Below are positions 25,601 through 34,410 of a DNA stretch of 64,000 nucleotides, in pieces. Position numbers and translations under genes: made by a program. The notes below the pieces were generated by a model, which saw only the letters and a program-made list of their open reading frames with translations, was not told the DNA's origin and ran no database searches. Source of the DNA: Parasphingopyxis lamellibrachiae (GTDB lineage: Bacteria; Pseudomonadota; Alphaproteobacteria; Sphingomonadales; Sphingomonadaceae); assembly GCF_003385775.1 (NCBI RefSeq), contig NZ_QRDP01000004.1, positions 1,730,957-1,794,956 of the forward strand, given 5' to 3'. Each line of letters starts with the position of its first letter. The first letter of the stretch is position 1.

Positions 25601-27292
25601 GACGGGAAACTCATTTCCAAGGGCGGGGGCGTGTTCCCGCGCTCCATGAAGGAAATCCCGCTCTCTCCCGAAGTGCAGGAAATGCTCGGCGTCACCGAAG
25701 AGACGATGCGCCCCTCGCAGCTGATCTCCGCGATCCTCAAGGCCGAGATCGACCTGATCTGGTTCGGCGGTATCGGCACCTATATCAAGGCATCGAGCGA
25801 AGCGCATATCGAGGTCGGCGATCCGGCCAATGACAAGGTGCGTGTGAACGGCCGCGACGTGCGCGCCAAGGCAATCGGCGAAGGCGCCAATCTGGGCCTC
25901 ACCCAGGCCGGGCGTATCGAATATGCCGTGCATGGCGGGCGCATCAATACGGACTTTATCGACAACAGCGCGGGCGTCGATTGTTCGGATAACGAGGTCA
26001 ATATCAAGATCCCGCTCAACCGGGAGATGCTCGAAGGCCGGCTCGAGTTCGAGGCGCGCAACACGCTTCTCGAATCGATGACGGATGAGGTCGGGTTTCT
26101 CGTGCTCGAGGATAACCGCCTGCAAACGCTGGCCTTGTCCCTTGCCGAGCATAACAGCGTAGCCGATCTGCCCAGCCATGTGCGGGTGATCGAGACCCTG
26201 GAAGCGAGCGAGCGGATAGACCGGCTGGTGGAAGGCTTGGGCGCGAACGATGAATTGCTCCGCCGGCAGAATGACAATCGCGGGCTCACCCGGCCGGAGC
26301 TTTCGGTGCTGCTGGCGCACAGCAAGCTGACGCTGCAGGACGCCGTCGAGGCCACGGCGCTTCCCGACGATCCGATGCTCGAGCCCTTGCTGCGCAACGC
26401 ATTTCCGAAAGCCATGCAGGAGGGTTTCCCCGAAGCGATCGCCAACCATCGGCTGCGGCGCGAGATCATCTCGACGAAGATCGCCAACCGCGTCGTCAAC
26501 CGCATCGGTTTCGTCATGCCGTTCGAACTCAGCGAAGAAGAGGGCGTGGGCCTCGCCCATATCGCGCTCGCCTATTTCACGGCCGACCGATTGTTCGGCC
26601 TTGAATCGCTCTGGCAGGATATCGAGCAGGCCGACATCAGCGAAGCTGAGCGGCTGCGCCTGTTCAATCTGGCCCGCACAAATCTGCGGATGCCGATGGC
26701 GGACCTTATCCGCGTCAGCGACGAAACGACGAACCCGAGCGCATTGGCGGATCGGCTCGGGCCGGGCGTCGAGCGGCTCAGCATTGCGCTGGACGAACTT
26801 CTCAAGGATGAATCCCGGTCATTTTCGGAAGCCATGCATCAGCAGGTTGCCGATATCGATGTCAGCCGGGAGCTGATCGACCGGATCGTGCGCATCGTCG
26901 AACTGAAAGGTCTTGTCACGACGTCGGATCTGGCCGCACGGCTGGGGGTCGCAGAAATCGATGTCGCCCTGGCTTATACCCGGCTTGGCGAAGCGCTGGG
27001 CCTAGACTGGGCCAACGCCACGGCGCTGCGCTTTGGTTCAAGCGATCCCTGGGAACGGCTGCTTGCTGCCAATCTCAGCCGCGATTTCGAGCAATTGCGC
27101 CTCGACTTCCTGGCCCGTGGCAATTCCGGCGATCCCATGGGGGATGTGACAAACTGGCTCGCTCTTCATAGTCCGCGGGTCAAGCAGTTCGCGGATCTGA
27201 TCGACCGGGCGAAACTGACCCCGGTCCCCAGCGCGGCAATGCTCGCGCAGATCGGTGCGCAGGCCCGGATATTACTCGACCGGGAAGTCTAA
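22625..27292 (+). CDS. gdhB: NAD-specific glutamate dehydrogenase, large (180-kDa) type
   Basis: A 1555-residue enzyme that interconverts glutamate with 2-oxoglutarate and ammonium using NAD. The N-terminal 700 residues are the regulatory extension with ACT-like modules ([26 protein letters not shown] in pieces). The catalytic part begins near 700: [24 protein letters not shown], then the [11 protein letters not shown] Lys region and [16 protein letters not shown] for NAD binding. Length is at the lower end of the usual 1600. It lets the cell use glutamate as carbon source, and the N-terminal part is allosteric in characterised members. Complete and intact. Confidence 0.96.
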   Translation: [1555 protein letters not shown]

Positions 27293-27296
27293 GACC

Positions 27297-27572
27297 TCAG
27301 GCCGGATCCTGCCCATCGTGCTGGCGCGCATTTGCGTAGAGCCAGCTTCTCAGCGCGCTCGCCAGATTGGGCGGGTCCGCGCTTTCCAACCGCGCGGCAT
27401 CGATCCGCGCGACAAGGGCGTTCAACGGCAGGGCCGCCTGCTCGGCAGCCCGTTCAAGCGCGTCCCAGAACAGCGGTTCGAGGGTGATCGAGGTCTGGTG
27501 CCCCGCAATGGTGACGCTGCGCTTGACCGGCGGCCGATAGAGATTGCCGTCACCGCCCATCATCGGCATCAA
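27297..27572 (-). CDS. Ribbon-helix-helix domain protein
   Basis: A 91-residue protein of the RHH_4 type: KRSVTIAGHQTSITLEPLFWDALERAA (in pieces) forms the strand and helix, followed by ALPLNALVARIDAAR and a second helix. This domain typically binds DNA as a dimer, but targets of this group are unknown. Its ATG overlaps the stop of phbB (four bases), so both are translated from one message. Convergent with gdhB, four bases apart. Confidence 0.85.
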   Translation of the reverse strand: MMPMMGGDGNLYRPPVKRSVTIAGHQTSITLEPLFWDALERAAEQAALPLNALVARIDAARLESADPPNLASALRSWLYANARQHDGQDPA

Positions 27573-28291
27573 TACATATGCTGGCCGCCATTGATCGACA
27601 TGGTCGATCCTGTGACAAAACCCGCATCGTCCGAACAGAGAAAGGCCACGCCGCGCGCGATTTCCTCGGCCCGGCCCAGACGGCCCACGGGAATTTTCGC
27701 GACAATCTTCTCCAGAACCGGCTCGGGAACGGCGGCCACCATATCGGTATCGATATAACCGGGAGCCAGCGCGTTGACGGTAACGCCCGCCTTGGCGCCT
27801 TCCTGGGCCAGAGCCTTTGTAAAACCGTGAATTCCTGATTTAGCGGCGGCATAGTTCACCTGGCCATATTGGCCGCCCTGGCCGTTGATCGATCCGATAT
27901 TAACGATCCGGCCCCAGCCGCGTTCGCGCATGCCGGGAAAACAGGCTTTGGCCATGTTGAAGCAGCCGCCCAGATTGACGCGCATGACCTCATGCCAGTC
28001 ATCATAGCTCATCCGGGCAAGCGTGCCGTCTCGCGTGATGCCGGCATTGTTGACGACAATGTCGACCGGACCGACTTCCTCGGCAACTTGCGCGCACCCG
28101 GCCTGACAGGCATCGAAATCGCCAACATCCCATTTGCGGGCCTCGATACCGGTACGGTCCGTAAAGGCGCGCGCCTTCTCGTCATTGCCGCCATAATTGG
28201 CGACGACGGTCATACCCTGTTCTTTCAGGGCAACGCTGATCGCCTCTCCGATGCCGCGCGTTCCGCCGGTTACAATCGCTATTCTCGTCAT
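27569..28291 (-). CDS. phbB: Acetoacetyl-CoA reductase
   Basis: A 240-residue short-chain dehydrogenase that reduces acetoacetyl-CoA to (R)-3-hydroxybutyryl-CoA with NADPH for polyhydroxybutyrate. The nucleotide motif is TGGTRGIGEAI, with NNAG further on. The catalytic Ser/Tyr/Lys lie in NIGSINGQGGQYGQVNYAAAKSG, split by a few residues, and SINGQ is typical of PhbB over FabG. The C-terminus GSTMSINGGQHMY is also characteristic. No polymerase or thiolase gene is in this window. Transcribed with the RHH gene. Confidence 0.92.
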   Translation of the reverse strand: MTRIAIVTGGTRGIGEAISVALKEQGMTVVANYGGNDEKARAFTDRTGIEARKWDVGDFDACQAGCAQVAEEVGPVDIVVNNAGITRDGTLARMSYDDWHEVMRVNLGGCFNMAKACFPGMRERGWGRIVNIGSINGQGGQYGQVNYAAAKSGIHGFTKALAQEGAKAGVTVNALAPGYIDTDMVAAVPEPVLEKIVAKIPVGRLGRAEEIARGVAFLCSDDAGFVTGSTMSINGGQHMY

Positions 28292-28451
28292 TTCCAGGTC
28301 CCCTCACCGTCGCTCGTCTCCATCATATGTTTAGGGTAGTGGCGTGCGGCCGTGCAAGCGTTATCGGGCCGTAAACCGGCATCGCGAACGAAGTGTAAAA
28401 GCCATATTAACCACAACCCTAAAAGGACCTCTCACACATATGGTCTAGCCC

Positions 28452-31112
28452 ATGGGCATGGATTTGCGCTCTCAACTGACCGAAACGGATGCGGGGGAAC
28501 GGGCTGGCTGGATCGCCGGTCTGGGTCTGGCCGAGGCATCGACGACTTTCCAGGCAGAGGACCAGGTCGCCAGGGTCGAGCGTACGGCGGCTATGTGGCC
28601 GATGACCATCTTTGCGCAGTTGTTGACCCTGACACTCGCCCTGACCGCAGCCTGGAGCCTGCAGGCCCAGAATTTCGGAACGGACGCCCCTGTCTATGCG
28701 GCGGCGGTTCTTGGCCTCAACCTGATCGCCCTGCTGGCCATCCGTTCGAAACGGATCAGGCGTCTGCCGCCCCACCACGTCATCCGCGCCATCGTTCCGG
28801 TTGCCGGCATGATGAGCATCGGCATTGCCCTGCTCGGCTGGGAGCTGATTGCCTTCGGCTCCCTGCCGATCGTAACATTGTGCATCATTTCGCTCGCGGT
28901 GACCTTCCTGATCATGCTCACCGCCCTGATGCCGGTCCAGGCCGCTGCACTGGCATTCGTAGCTGCAGCGATCGTCACAGGAACCGTGCAGTCCGGCCAA
29001 TATCAGGTGATGGTGGTCGGTATCGTCGTCTTCACGGCCTTCTGGATCGCGACACTGATCAATATGCGGCTGGACACAACCCAGAGCCATGTGCGGGAGC
29101 GCAACGAGTCCAAGGCAAGGCGCGCGAATCGCCTGCTCGAACAGTTCGAAGCCAATGGCAATGGCTGGTTCTGGGAAACCGACCGGAGCGGCAGGATCGT
29201 CTATGTATCTCCCAAGCTTTTCGAAGCGCTGGGCCGGGAAGCAAAGGATGTTATCGGTAAGCCGTTCACCTCGCTCATCCGGTTCGAGGGCGGCGCCCAG
29301 GATGGCGAGCGCGCGCTTGGATTTCACCTTTCGACGCGCAGTTCCTTCAACGACGTAACCGTCCGCGCGGACGTTCAGGGTGAAGAATTGTGGTGGGCGA
29401 TCTCGGGTCGTCCCATTGTCGACCAGATCGGCCAGTTCCGGGGCTATGCGGGCAGCGGAACCGATCTGACCGAAAAACGGCGCTCGGAAGCGGAAGCCAA
29501 TCGCCTGGCCCGATACGATTCGCTGACCGGCCTGGCGAACCGGAAGGAAATGCAGATGGCGCTCGAAAAAGCGCTTGATGCCAAGGAGGATGGTTCGGCG
29601 GAAGTGGCCCTGTTCCTGCTCGATCTCGACCGGTTCAAAGCGGTGAACGATACGATGGGCCATCCGGTGGGAGACGAACTTCTCAAACAGGTGTCGAAGC
29701 GCCTGTTCCGGGTCGTAGGCAGCAAAGGCATGGTCGGCCGCCTCGGTGGCGATGAATTCAAGGTCGTACTGCCAGATATGAGCAAACAGGGTCCGCTGGA
29801 CGATCTCGCCGCGCAGATCATCAGCGATTTGTCCCAGCCCTATATGATTGACGGGATTACACTTTCTATCGGTTGTTCGATCGGGATCGCGGTAGCGCCC
29901 ACCGATGGCGCGACGTCGGAAGAACTGGTCAGAAATTCGGATCTCGCATTATATGTGGCGAAGGCGGATGGCCGCGGAGTCCACCGCTTCTACCAGCGTG
30001 AAATGCATGCCGGCGCGAAACAGCGCAAGCGGACCGAAGACGATCTCCGGGTCGCCATGTCCAACGACGAACTGCACATTGCTTACCAACCGCAAGTCAG
30101 CACCACGACCGAGAAGATCGTCGGCTATGAGTCGCTGATCCGCTGGACCCACCCGAGCCAGGGCGCAATTTCGCCGGAGGATTTCATTCCGGTTGCCGAA
30201 GACGTCCGCCTGATCGAACAGATTGGCGAATGGATCTTGCGAAAGTCCTGCATGGATGCGGCCCAATGGCCCGGTAATGCGCGTGTAGCCGTCAACGTCT
30301 CACCCATACAGTTTGTGAATCCGAACTTTCCGAAAGTCGTGGCCAGCGCACTGGCCAACGCCCAGTTGGCACCGGAACGGCTGGAACTCGAATTGACGGA
30401 ATCGGTCTTCCTGGATGAGGGCCACGACACCAATACGATGTTCAAGACATTGAAGCGGATCGGCGTTCGCCTGGCACTCGACGATTTCGGCACCGGCTAT
30501 TCGGCGCTCGGCTATCTGAAAACCGCACCCTTCGACAAGATCAAGATCGACCAGTCCTTCATCCGCGGCGCGGCGGTCGTGGGCAATCGCAATGCCGCGA
30601 TCATAAAGGCAATCGTCTCACTGGCGGAATCCCTTTATATGGAAACCACCGCCGAGGGCGTTGAGCTCAAGGACGAGATCGAACTCGTCAAACAGCTCGG
30701 CTGTTCCCACATTCAGGGATATGTGTACGGCAAACCGATGCCGCATGAAGAGGTTCTGAAACAACTGTCTGGCGGAAAAGGCGTGGCGACTGCCGAAGGC
30801 CATCGGGCCAGCCGCAGCCCGCGCAGGAGCCTGTTCCGGTCCGCAACCGTCGATATCGACGGGGCCAAAAACAAGGCGCTCATCCGCAATATTTCCAGCA
30901 CCGGCGCGATGGTCGAGGGAATAGGGGATATCAAGGCCGGAACCGACATCCTGATCGAAATCCTCGAAGGGCAGATGTTCAAAAGCACGGTGCGCTGGTC
31001 CGACAAGGAACGGATGGGTATCGAATTCGCCCGCAATTTCGATCTGGAACGCCTTGGGGAAAGCCCCAGCAAGATTGCCAAGCCGGCGGCGCGGCGCGCC
31101 TCTGCAGCCTAG
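28452..31112 (+). CDS. Membrane PAS-GGDEF-EAL-PilZ cyclic-di-GMP protein
   Basis: An 886-residue inner-membrane protein. Five to six membrane segments (about residues 50-200) are followed by a PAS domain (NGWFWETDRSGRIVYVSP), GGDEF (RLGGDEFKV; intact), EAL (YESLIRW; VNVSPIQF; ELTESVF; DDFGTGYSALGYL; AEGVEL; all key residues present) and a C-terminal PilZ-like domain (RRSLFRSATVDIDG, ISSTGAMVEG). It can in principle make, break and bind cyclic-di-GMP. No RxxD inhibitory site stands before GGDEF. Convergent with hemH, overlapping by four bases. Confidence 0.93.
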   Translation: MGMDLRSQLTETDAGERAGWIAGLGLAEASTTFQAEDQVARVERTAAMWPMTIFAQLLTLTLALTAAWSLQAQNFGTDAPVYAAAVLGLNLIALLAIRSKRIRRLPPHHVIRAIVPVAGMMSIGIALLGWELIAFGSLPIVTLCIISLAVTFLIMLTALMPVQAAALAFVAAAIVTGTVQSGQYQVMVVGIVVFTAFWIATLINMRLDTTQSHVRERNESKARRANRLLEQFEANGNGWFWETDRSGRIVYVSPKLFEALGREAKDVIGKPFTSLIRFEGGAQDGERALGFHLSTRSSFNDVTVRADVQGEELWWAISGRPIVDQIGQFRGYAGSGTDLTEKRRSEAEANRLARYDSLTGLANRKEMQMALEKALDAKEDGSAEVALFLLDLDRFKAVNDTMGHPVGDELLKQVSKRLFRVVGSKGMVGRLGGDEFKVVLPDMSKQGPLDDLAAQIISDLSQPYMIDGITLSIGCSIGIAVAPTDGATSEELVRNSDLALYVAKADGRGVHRFYQREMHAGAKQRKRTEDDLRVAMSNDELHIAYQPQVSTTTEKIVGYESLIRWTHPSQGAISPEDFIPVAEDVRLIEQIGEWILRKSCMDAAQWPGNARVAVNVSPIQFVNPNFPKVVASALANAQLAPERLELELTESVFLDEGHDTNTMFKTLKRIGVRLALDDFGTGYSALGYLKTAPFDKIKIDQSFIRGAAVVGNRNAAIIKAIVSLAESLYMETTAEGVELKDEIELVKQLGCSHIQGYVYGKPMPHEEVLKQLSGGKGVATAEGHRASRSPRRSLFRSATVDIDGAKNKALIRNISSTGAMVEGIGDIKAGTDILIEILEGQMFKSTVRWSDKERMGIEFARNFDLERLGESPSKIAKPAARRASAA

Positions 31113-32113
31113 GAAATCCAGCCGCCAAGTTCGCGGCGGACAAGGGTTTCGAGCATAGCCATGCCTTCATCGCTCGCATTGAGGCAGGGTATATAGGCGA
31201 AGTCGCTCCCGCCGGCATCCAGAAACTGCGAGCGCCCTTCCATCGCCAGTTCTTCCAGCGTCTCCAGGCAATCGACGGAAAAGCCGGGGGCAAAGATCGC
31301 CACTTTTTTCAAGTCCCTGCCGGGCAGCGCACCGAGCAGGTCGGCGGTCGCCGGTTCAAGCCATTTCGCCCGTCCGAAGCGCGACTGAAACGTTGTAAAA
31401 AGCGGCTTCCCGAGCGCTTCGCTCACCAGCCTTGCCGTCTTCTGGCACTGGCAGTGATACGGATCGCCCAGCTCCAGGGTTCGCCGCGGCATACCGTGGA
31501 AACTCGCAATCAGCGCTTCGGGTTCAAAGTCCAGTCCCGCAAGCCCTTCGCGCACCGATCTCGCCAGTGCATCGATATAGGCCGGGTCGTCATGATAAGG
31601 CGGCATCACCCTGAGCGTCGGCTGCCAGCGCATATCGGCAAGTTCTGCCCCCGCCTCATCGACAACGGTCGCCGTCGTCGCTCCGCAATATTGCGGATAG
31701 AGCGGGGTGAGTAATATCCGCTCACAGCCCTGCGCCTTCATCTCTTCAAGCCGGAACCCGATACCGGGCCGGCCGTAGCGCATCGCATAGCTCACCCGCA
31801 CGGCATCGCCGAGACGTTGCTGCAGACCCGCCATCTGCTGTTTGGTATAGACGGCAAGCGGCGATCCTTCCTCCATCCAGACCTTGGCATAGGCCCGGGC
31901 CGATTTGCGCGGGCGGGTGTTGAGGATGATGCCGTGCAGCAGGGGCTTCCACAACAGGGACGGCAGCTCGACCACGCGCTTGTCGGACAGGAACTCCGCC
32001 AGGTAGCGCCGAACGGCCTGCGGCGTCGGATCGTCGGGCGTCCCCAGGTTGACGAGCAGCACACCGATTTTGGGCGCCGCAATGTCCGGATGAAAGTCGG
32101 GTTTTTCCGTCAT
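31109..32113 (-). CDS. hemH: Ferrochelatase
   Basis: A 334-residue enzyme inserting Fe(II) into protoporphyrin IX, the last step of haem synthesis. It has the N-terminal VLLVNLGTPDDPTPQAVRRY (in pieces), the active-site His in SFHGMPRRTLELGDPYHCQC, the ATVVDEAG region and the closing PCLNASDEGM. Normal bacterial length, membrane-associated in the cytoplasm. Its ATG overlaps the stop of the molybdenum hydroxylase gene upstream, so they share a transcript; why these two are linked is not clear. Confidence 0.95.
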   Translation of the reverse strand: MTEKPDFHPDIAAPKIGVLLVNLGTPDDPTPQAVRRYLAEFLSDKRVVELPSLLWKPLLHGIILNTRPRKSARAYAKVWMEEGSPLAVYTKQQMAGLQQRLGDAVRVSYAMRYGRPGIGFRLEEMKAQGCERILLTPLYPQYCGATTATVVDEAGAELADMRWQPTLRVMPPYHDDPAYIDALARSVREGLAGLDFEPEALIASFHGMPRRTLELGDPYHCQCQKTARLVSEALGKPLFTTFQSRFGRAKWLEPATADLLGALPGRDLKKVAIFAPGFSVDCLETLEELAMEGRSQFLDAGGSDFAYIPCLNASDEGMAMLETLVRRELGGWIS

Positions 32114-34353
32114 GCGACGCCGCCTACTCTGAAAGGAATGGAGCGGAGCCGCTGGCCGGTCGCGGCAAAGATTGCATTGCCGATCGCCGGCGCCACCGGC
32201 GGCACGGCGATCTCCCCAACCCCGCCCGGCTCTTCATCGCTGTCGATGAGCTCAATCTCGATCTGCGGGATATCAGTAAGTATCGGCAGGCCCAGATCGT
32301 GAAAATTGGAAACGAGCGGTTCGTCATCGGCATAGGCAATGGCAGCCCCCAGCGCCTGCGACATACCGAACACGATACCGCCCTCAATCTGCTGCCGGAC
32401 GATTTCCGGATTGATCATCCGACCGCAATCGACCGCCGCCGCGATATTCTCGATGATCGGGCGCTGACCATCGCCGATATGCAAGCGGACGACCATCGCC
32501 ACATGGCTTCCGAAACAGCTATGCGCAGCTAGCCCCATACCGCCGCCCTGCTCGCCGCCATCCCAGCCGCCCAGGGTTGCGGCGGCGGTCAGACAACGGG
32601 CGAGGCGTGAAGAATCACCCATCATGGCGATACGGAAGGATAACGGTTCGATACCAGCCTGCGCGGCCATTTCATCCATGAAGCATTCGGTGAAAAAAGC
32701 CGTGTAGCTATGCGCGACAGACCGCCAGATCCCGGTTTCCACGCCGATATCGACGGGCATGTGCTCGACCGCCAGATTTGGAATCGCATAGGCCGGTCTT
32801 GCCCCTTCCACGGCGCCCGGGCTGGCATCGCCGACACCGCCAAAAAACATGCTTGGCATGATCCTCCGGAACAGCTGGTTACCCGTTGAAGGGGCGGCAA
32901 TCCGGGCGTGCCAGGCGGATATGGCGCCGGCAGCACCGAGTTTCGCCGTCAGCCGCCCGCGAGCCGCCGGGCGATAATAATCGCTGCGGGTTTCCTCTTC
33001 ACGCGACCAGGTGAGCTGAACCGGCCGGTTCATGCGCCGCGCGATAATCGCGACCTGCACCGCCGCGTCATGTTCGATCTTGCGGCCAAAGGCCCCGCCG
33101 AGAAGCATCGGATATATGGTGACCTGGCCTTCGCTATAGCCGATCGCATCCGCCACGGCAGTGCGCATGAGGCCCGGCGCCTGGGTCGGTGCCCAGATTT
33201 CCAGCCGATCGCCGGTTACGCGCGCCGTTGCCGTCAGCGGTTCTATCGCGGCATGGGGTGCCAGCCCGACACTATATGTCGCGCGGTGAGCTCCCGATGT
33301 GCCAAAAGCTGCCGCCAGATCGCCTTCGCTGACGAACCGCGTGCCGCCATCTCCATCCAGGGCCACCTGCAGCGCTGCATCGATACTGGCATCATCGACT
33401 ACCCCCTCGTCGTCGCTCTCCCATTCGGGTGCCAGTGCCTCGACACCGCGATTGGCCGCCCACCAGTTGGTTGCCACACAGGCGGCAAAACGGGGGTTCT
33501 CGAAGATCGCGGTAACACCGAACACATTGTTCGCGGCATCGCGGTTGACGGCGGTCAGCCGATGGCGGCTCGACGGGGCCTGCCGCGCGGACGCAAAAAC
33601 CATTTCGGGCAGGCGGACATCGCCGGCATAGCGCGCCGAGCCATCGACCTTGGACGGCAGATCGATCCGTGGCATGGACTGGCCGGTGATCGGACGCCCT
33701 TCCGGATTGCGGAGTGTGAGCGTATCGGGCGGGGAATATTGCGCCGCATCGGCGGCCAGTTCGCCAAAGCGCAGCCTCTGATCGCCAAGCACCACAAATC
33801 CGTCGGCTGTGTCGCAGGCCTGCCAGTCGGCATCCCAGCGCGCGGCGGCCGCCTTGCACAAGACAGCGCGTGCAGCGGCACCAGCTTCGCGGAAGCGCTG
33901 CTCGAAGCCGCGAATGGAAGTCGACCCGCCCGTGATCATCAGCGCGTTGCGCACCGCATATTCGCGCGTCGCCCATTGACCAATGGAGCCCAAAAAGGAA
34001 GGCAGCGCGCCTTCCGCACCCTCGGTGACGAGAAAATCATTGGCATAAAGCGGGTTTATGGGAGCGGTTTCGACACCGATCGTCCGCCAGTCCGCCCCCA
34101 GCTCGTCGGCCAGCGCCTGGGGCAGCGCCGTCCAGACGCCCTGCCCCATTTCCGCTTGCGGCACGATAACACTGACATTGCCGTCCTCACCGATCTTGAG
34201 AAAGGCGTTGAACACAGTTTCGCCCTCGCCGGCGACCAGATTGTGCACATAGTGGCGCGGCCAGACGCCCCAGGCGACGGCCAGGCCCGCGCCGACCCCT
34301 CCGCCAATCAACAGGCGGCGGCGGGTAATGCCAAGACGGGAAGCTTGTGACAT
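32110..34353 (-). CDS. Xanthine dehydrogenase family molybdopterin-binding subunit (IorB-like)
   Basis: A 747-residue large subunit of the isoquinoline 1-oxidoreductase/aldehyde oxidase group. The N-terminus is a twin-arginine signal (ITRRRLLIGGGVGAGLAVAW), so the enzyme is periplasmic. Molybdopterin-binding stretches include EMGQGVWTALPQALADELGA, LGGAFGRKIEHDAAVQ and, near the end, GVGEIAVPPVAPAIGNAI with the catalytic Glu. The partner 2Fe-2S subunit and a cytochrome are not adjacent, so it either acts with a distant gene or has another partner. Substrate unknown. Confidence 0.9.
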   Translation of the reverse strand: MSQASRLGITRRRLLIGGGVGAGLAVAWGVWPRHYVHNLVAGEGETVFNAFLKIGEDGNVSVIVPQAEMGQGVWTALPQALADELGADWRTIGVETAPINPLYANDFLVTEGAEGALPSFLGSIGQWATREYAVRNALMITGGSTSIRGFEQRFREAGAAARAVLCKAAAARWDADWQACDTADGFVVLGDQRLRFGELAADAAQYSPPDTLTLRNPEGRPITGQSMPRIDLPSKVDGSARYAGDVRLPEMVFASARQAPSSRHRLTAVNRDAANNVFGVTAIFENPRFAACVATNWWAANRGVEALAPEWESDDEGVVDDASIDAALQVALDGDGGTRFVSEGDLAAAFGTSGAHRATYSVGLAPHAAIEPLTATARVTGDRLEIWAPTQAPGLMRTAVADAIGYSEGQVTIYPMLLGGAFGRKIEHDAAVQVAIIARRMNRPVQLTWSREEETRSDYYRPAARGRLTAKLGAAGAISAWHARIAAPSTGNQLFRRIMPSMFFGGVGDASPGAVEGARPAYAIPNLAVEHMPVDIGVETGIWRSVAHSYTAFFTECFMDEMAAQAGIEPLSFRIAMMGDSSRLARCLTAAATLGGWDGGEQGGGMGLAAHSCFGSHVAMVVRLHIGDGQRPIIENIAAAVDCGRMINPEIVRQQIEGGIVFGMSQALGAAIAYADDEPLVSNFHDLGLPILTDIPQIEIELIDSDEEPGGVGEIAVPPVAPAIGNAIFAATGQRLRSIPFRVGGVA

Positions 34354-34410
34354 GGCTGGCTCTTTAAAGGGTGGCGATCAAGGATGCCAGCCGCAGTGCG
34401 GCATGGGTGT

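Noticed and set aside
24401-26560. 719-codon open frame antisense to gdhB, and similar long antisense frames at 49392-51797 and 51196-53046
   Set aside because: High-GC codon bias produces such frames opposite real genes. Their translations have no family motifs and the opposite strand carries complete known enzymes.
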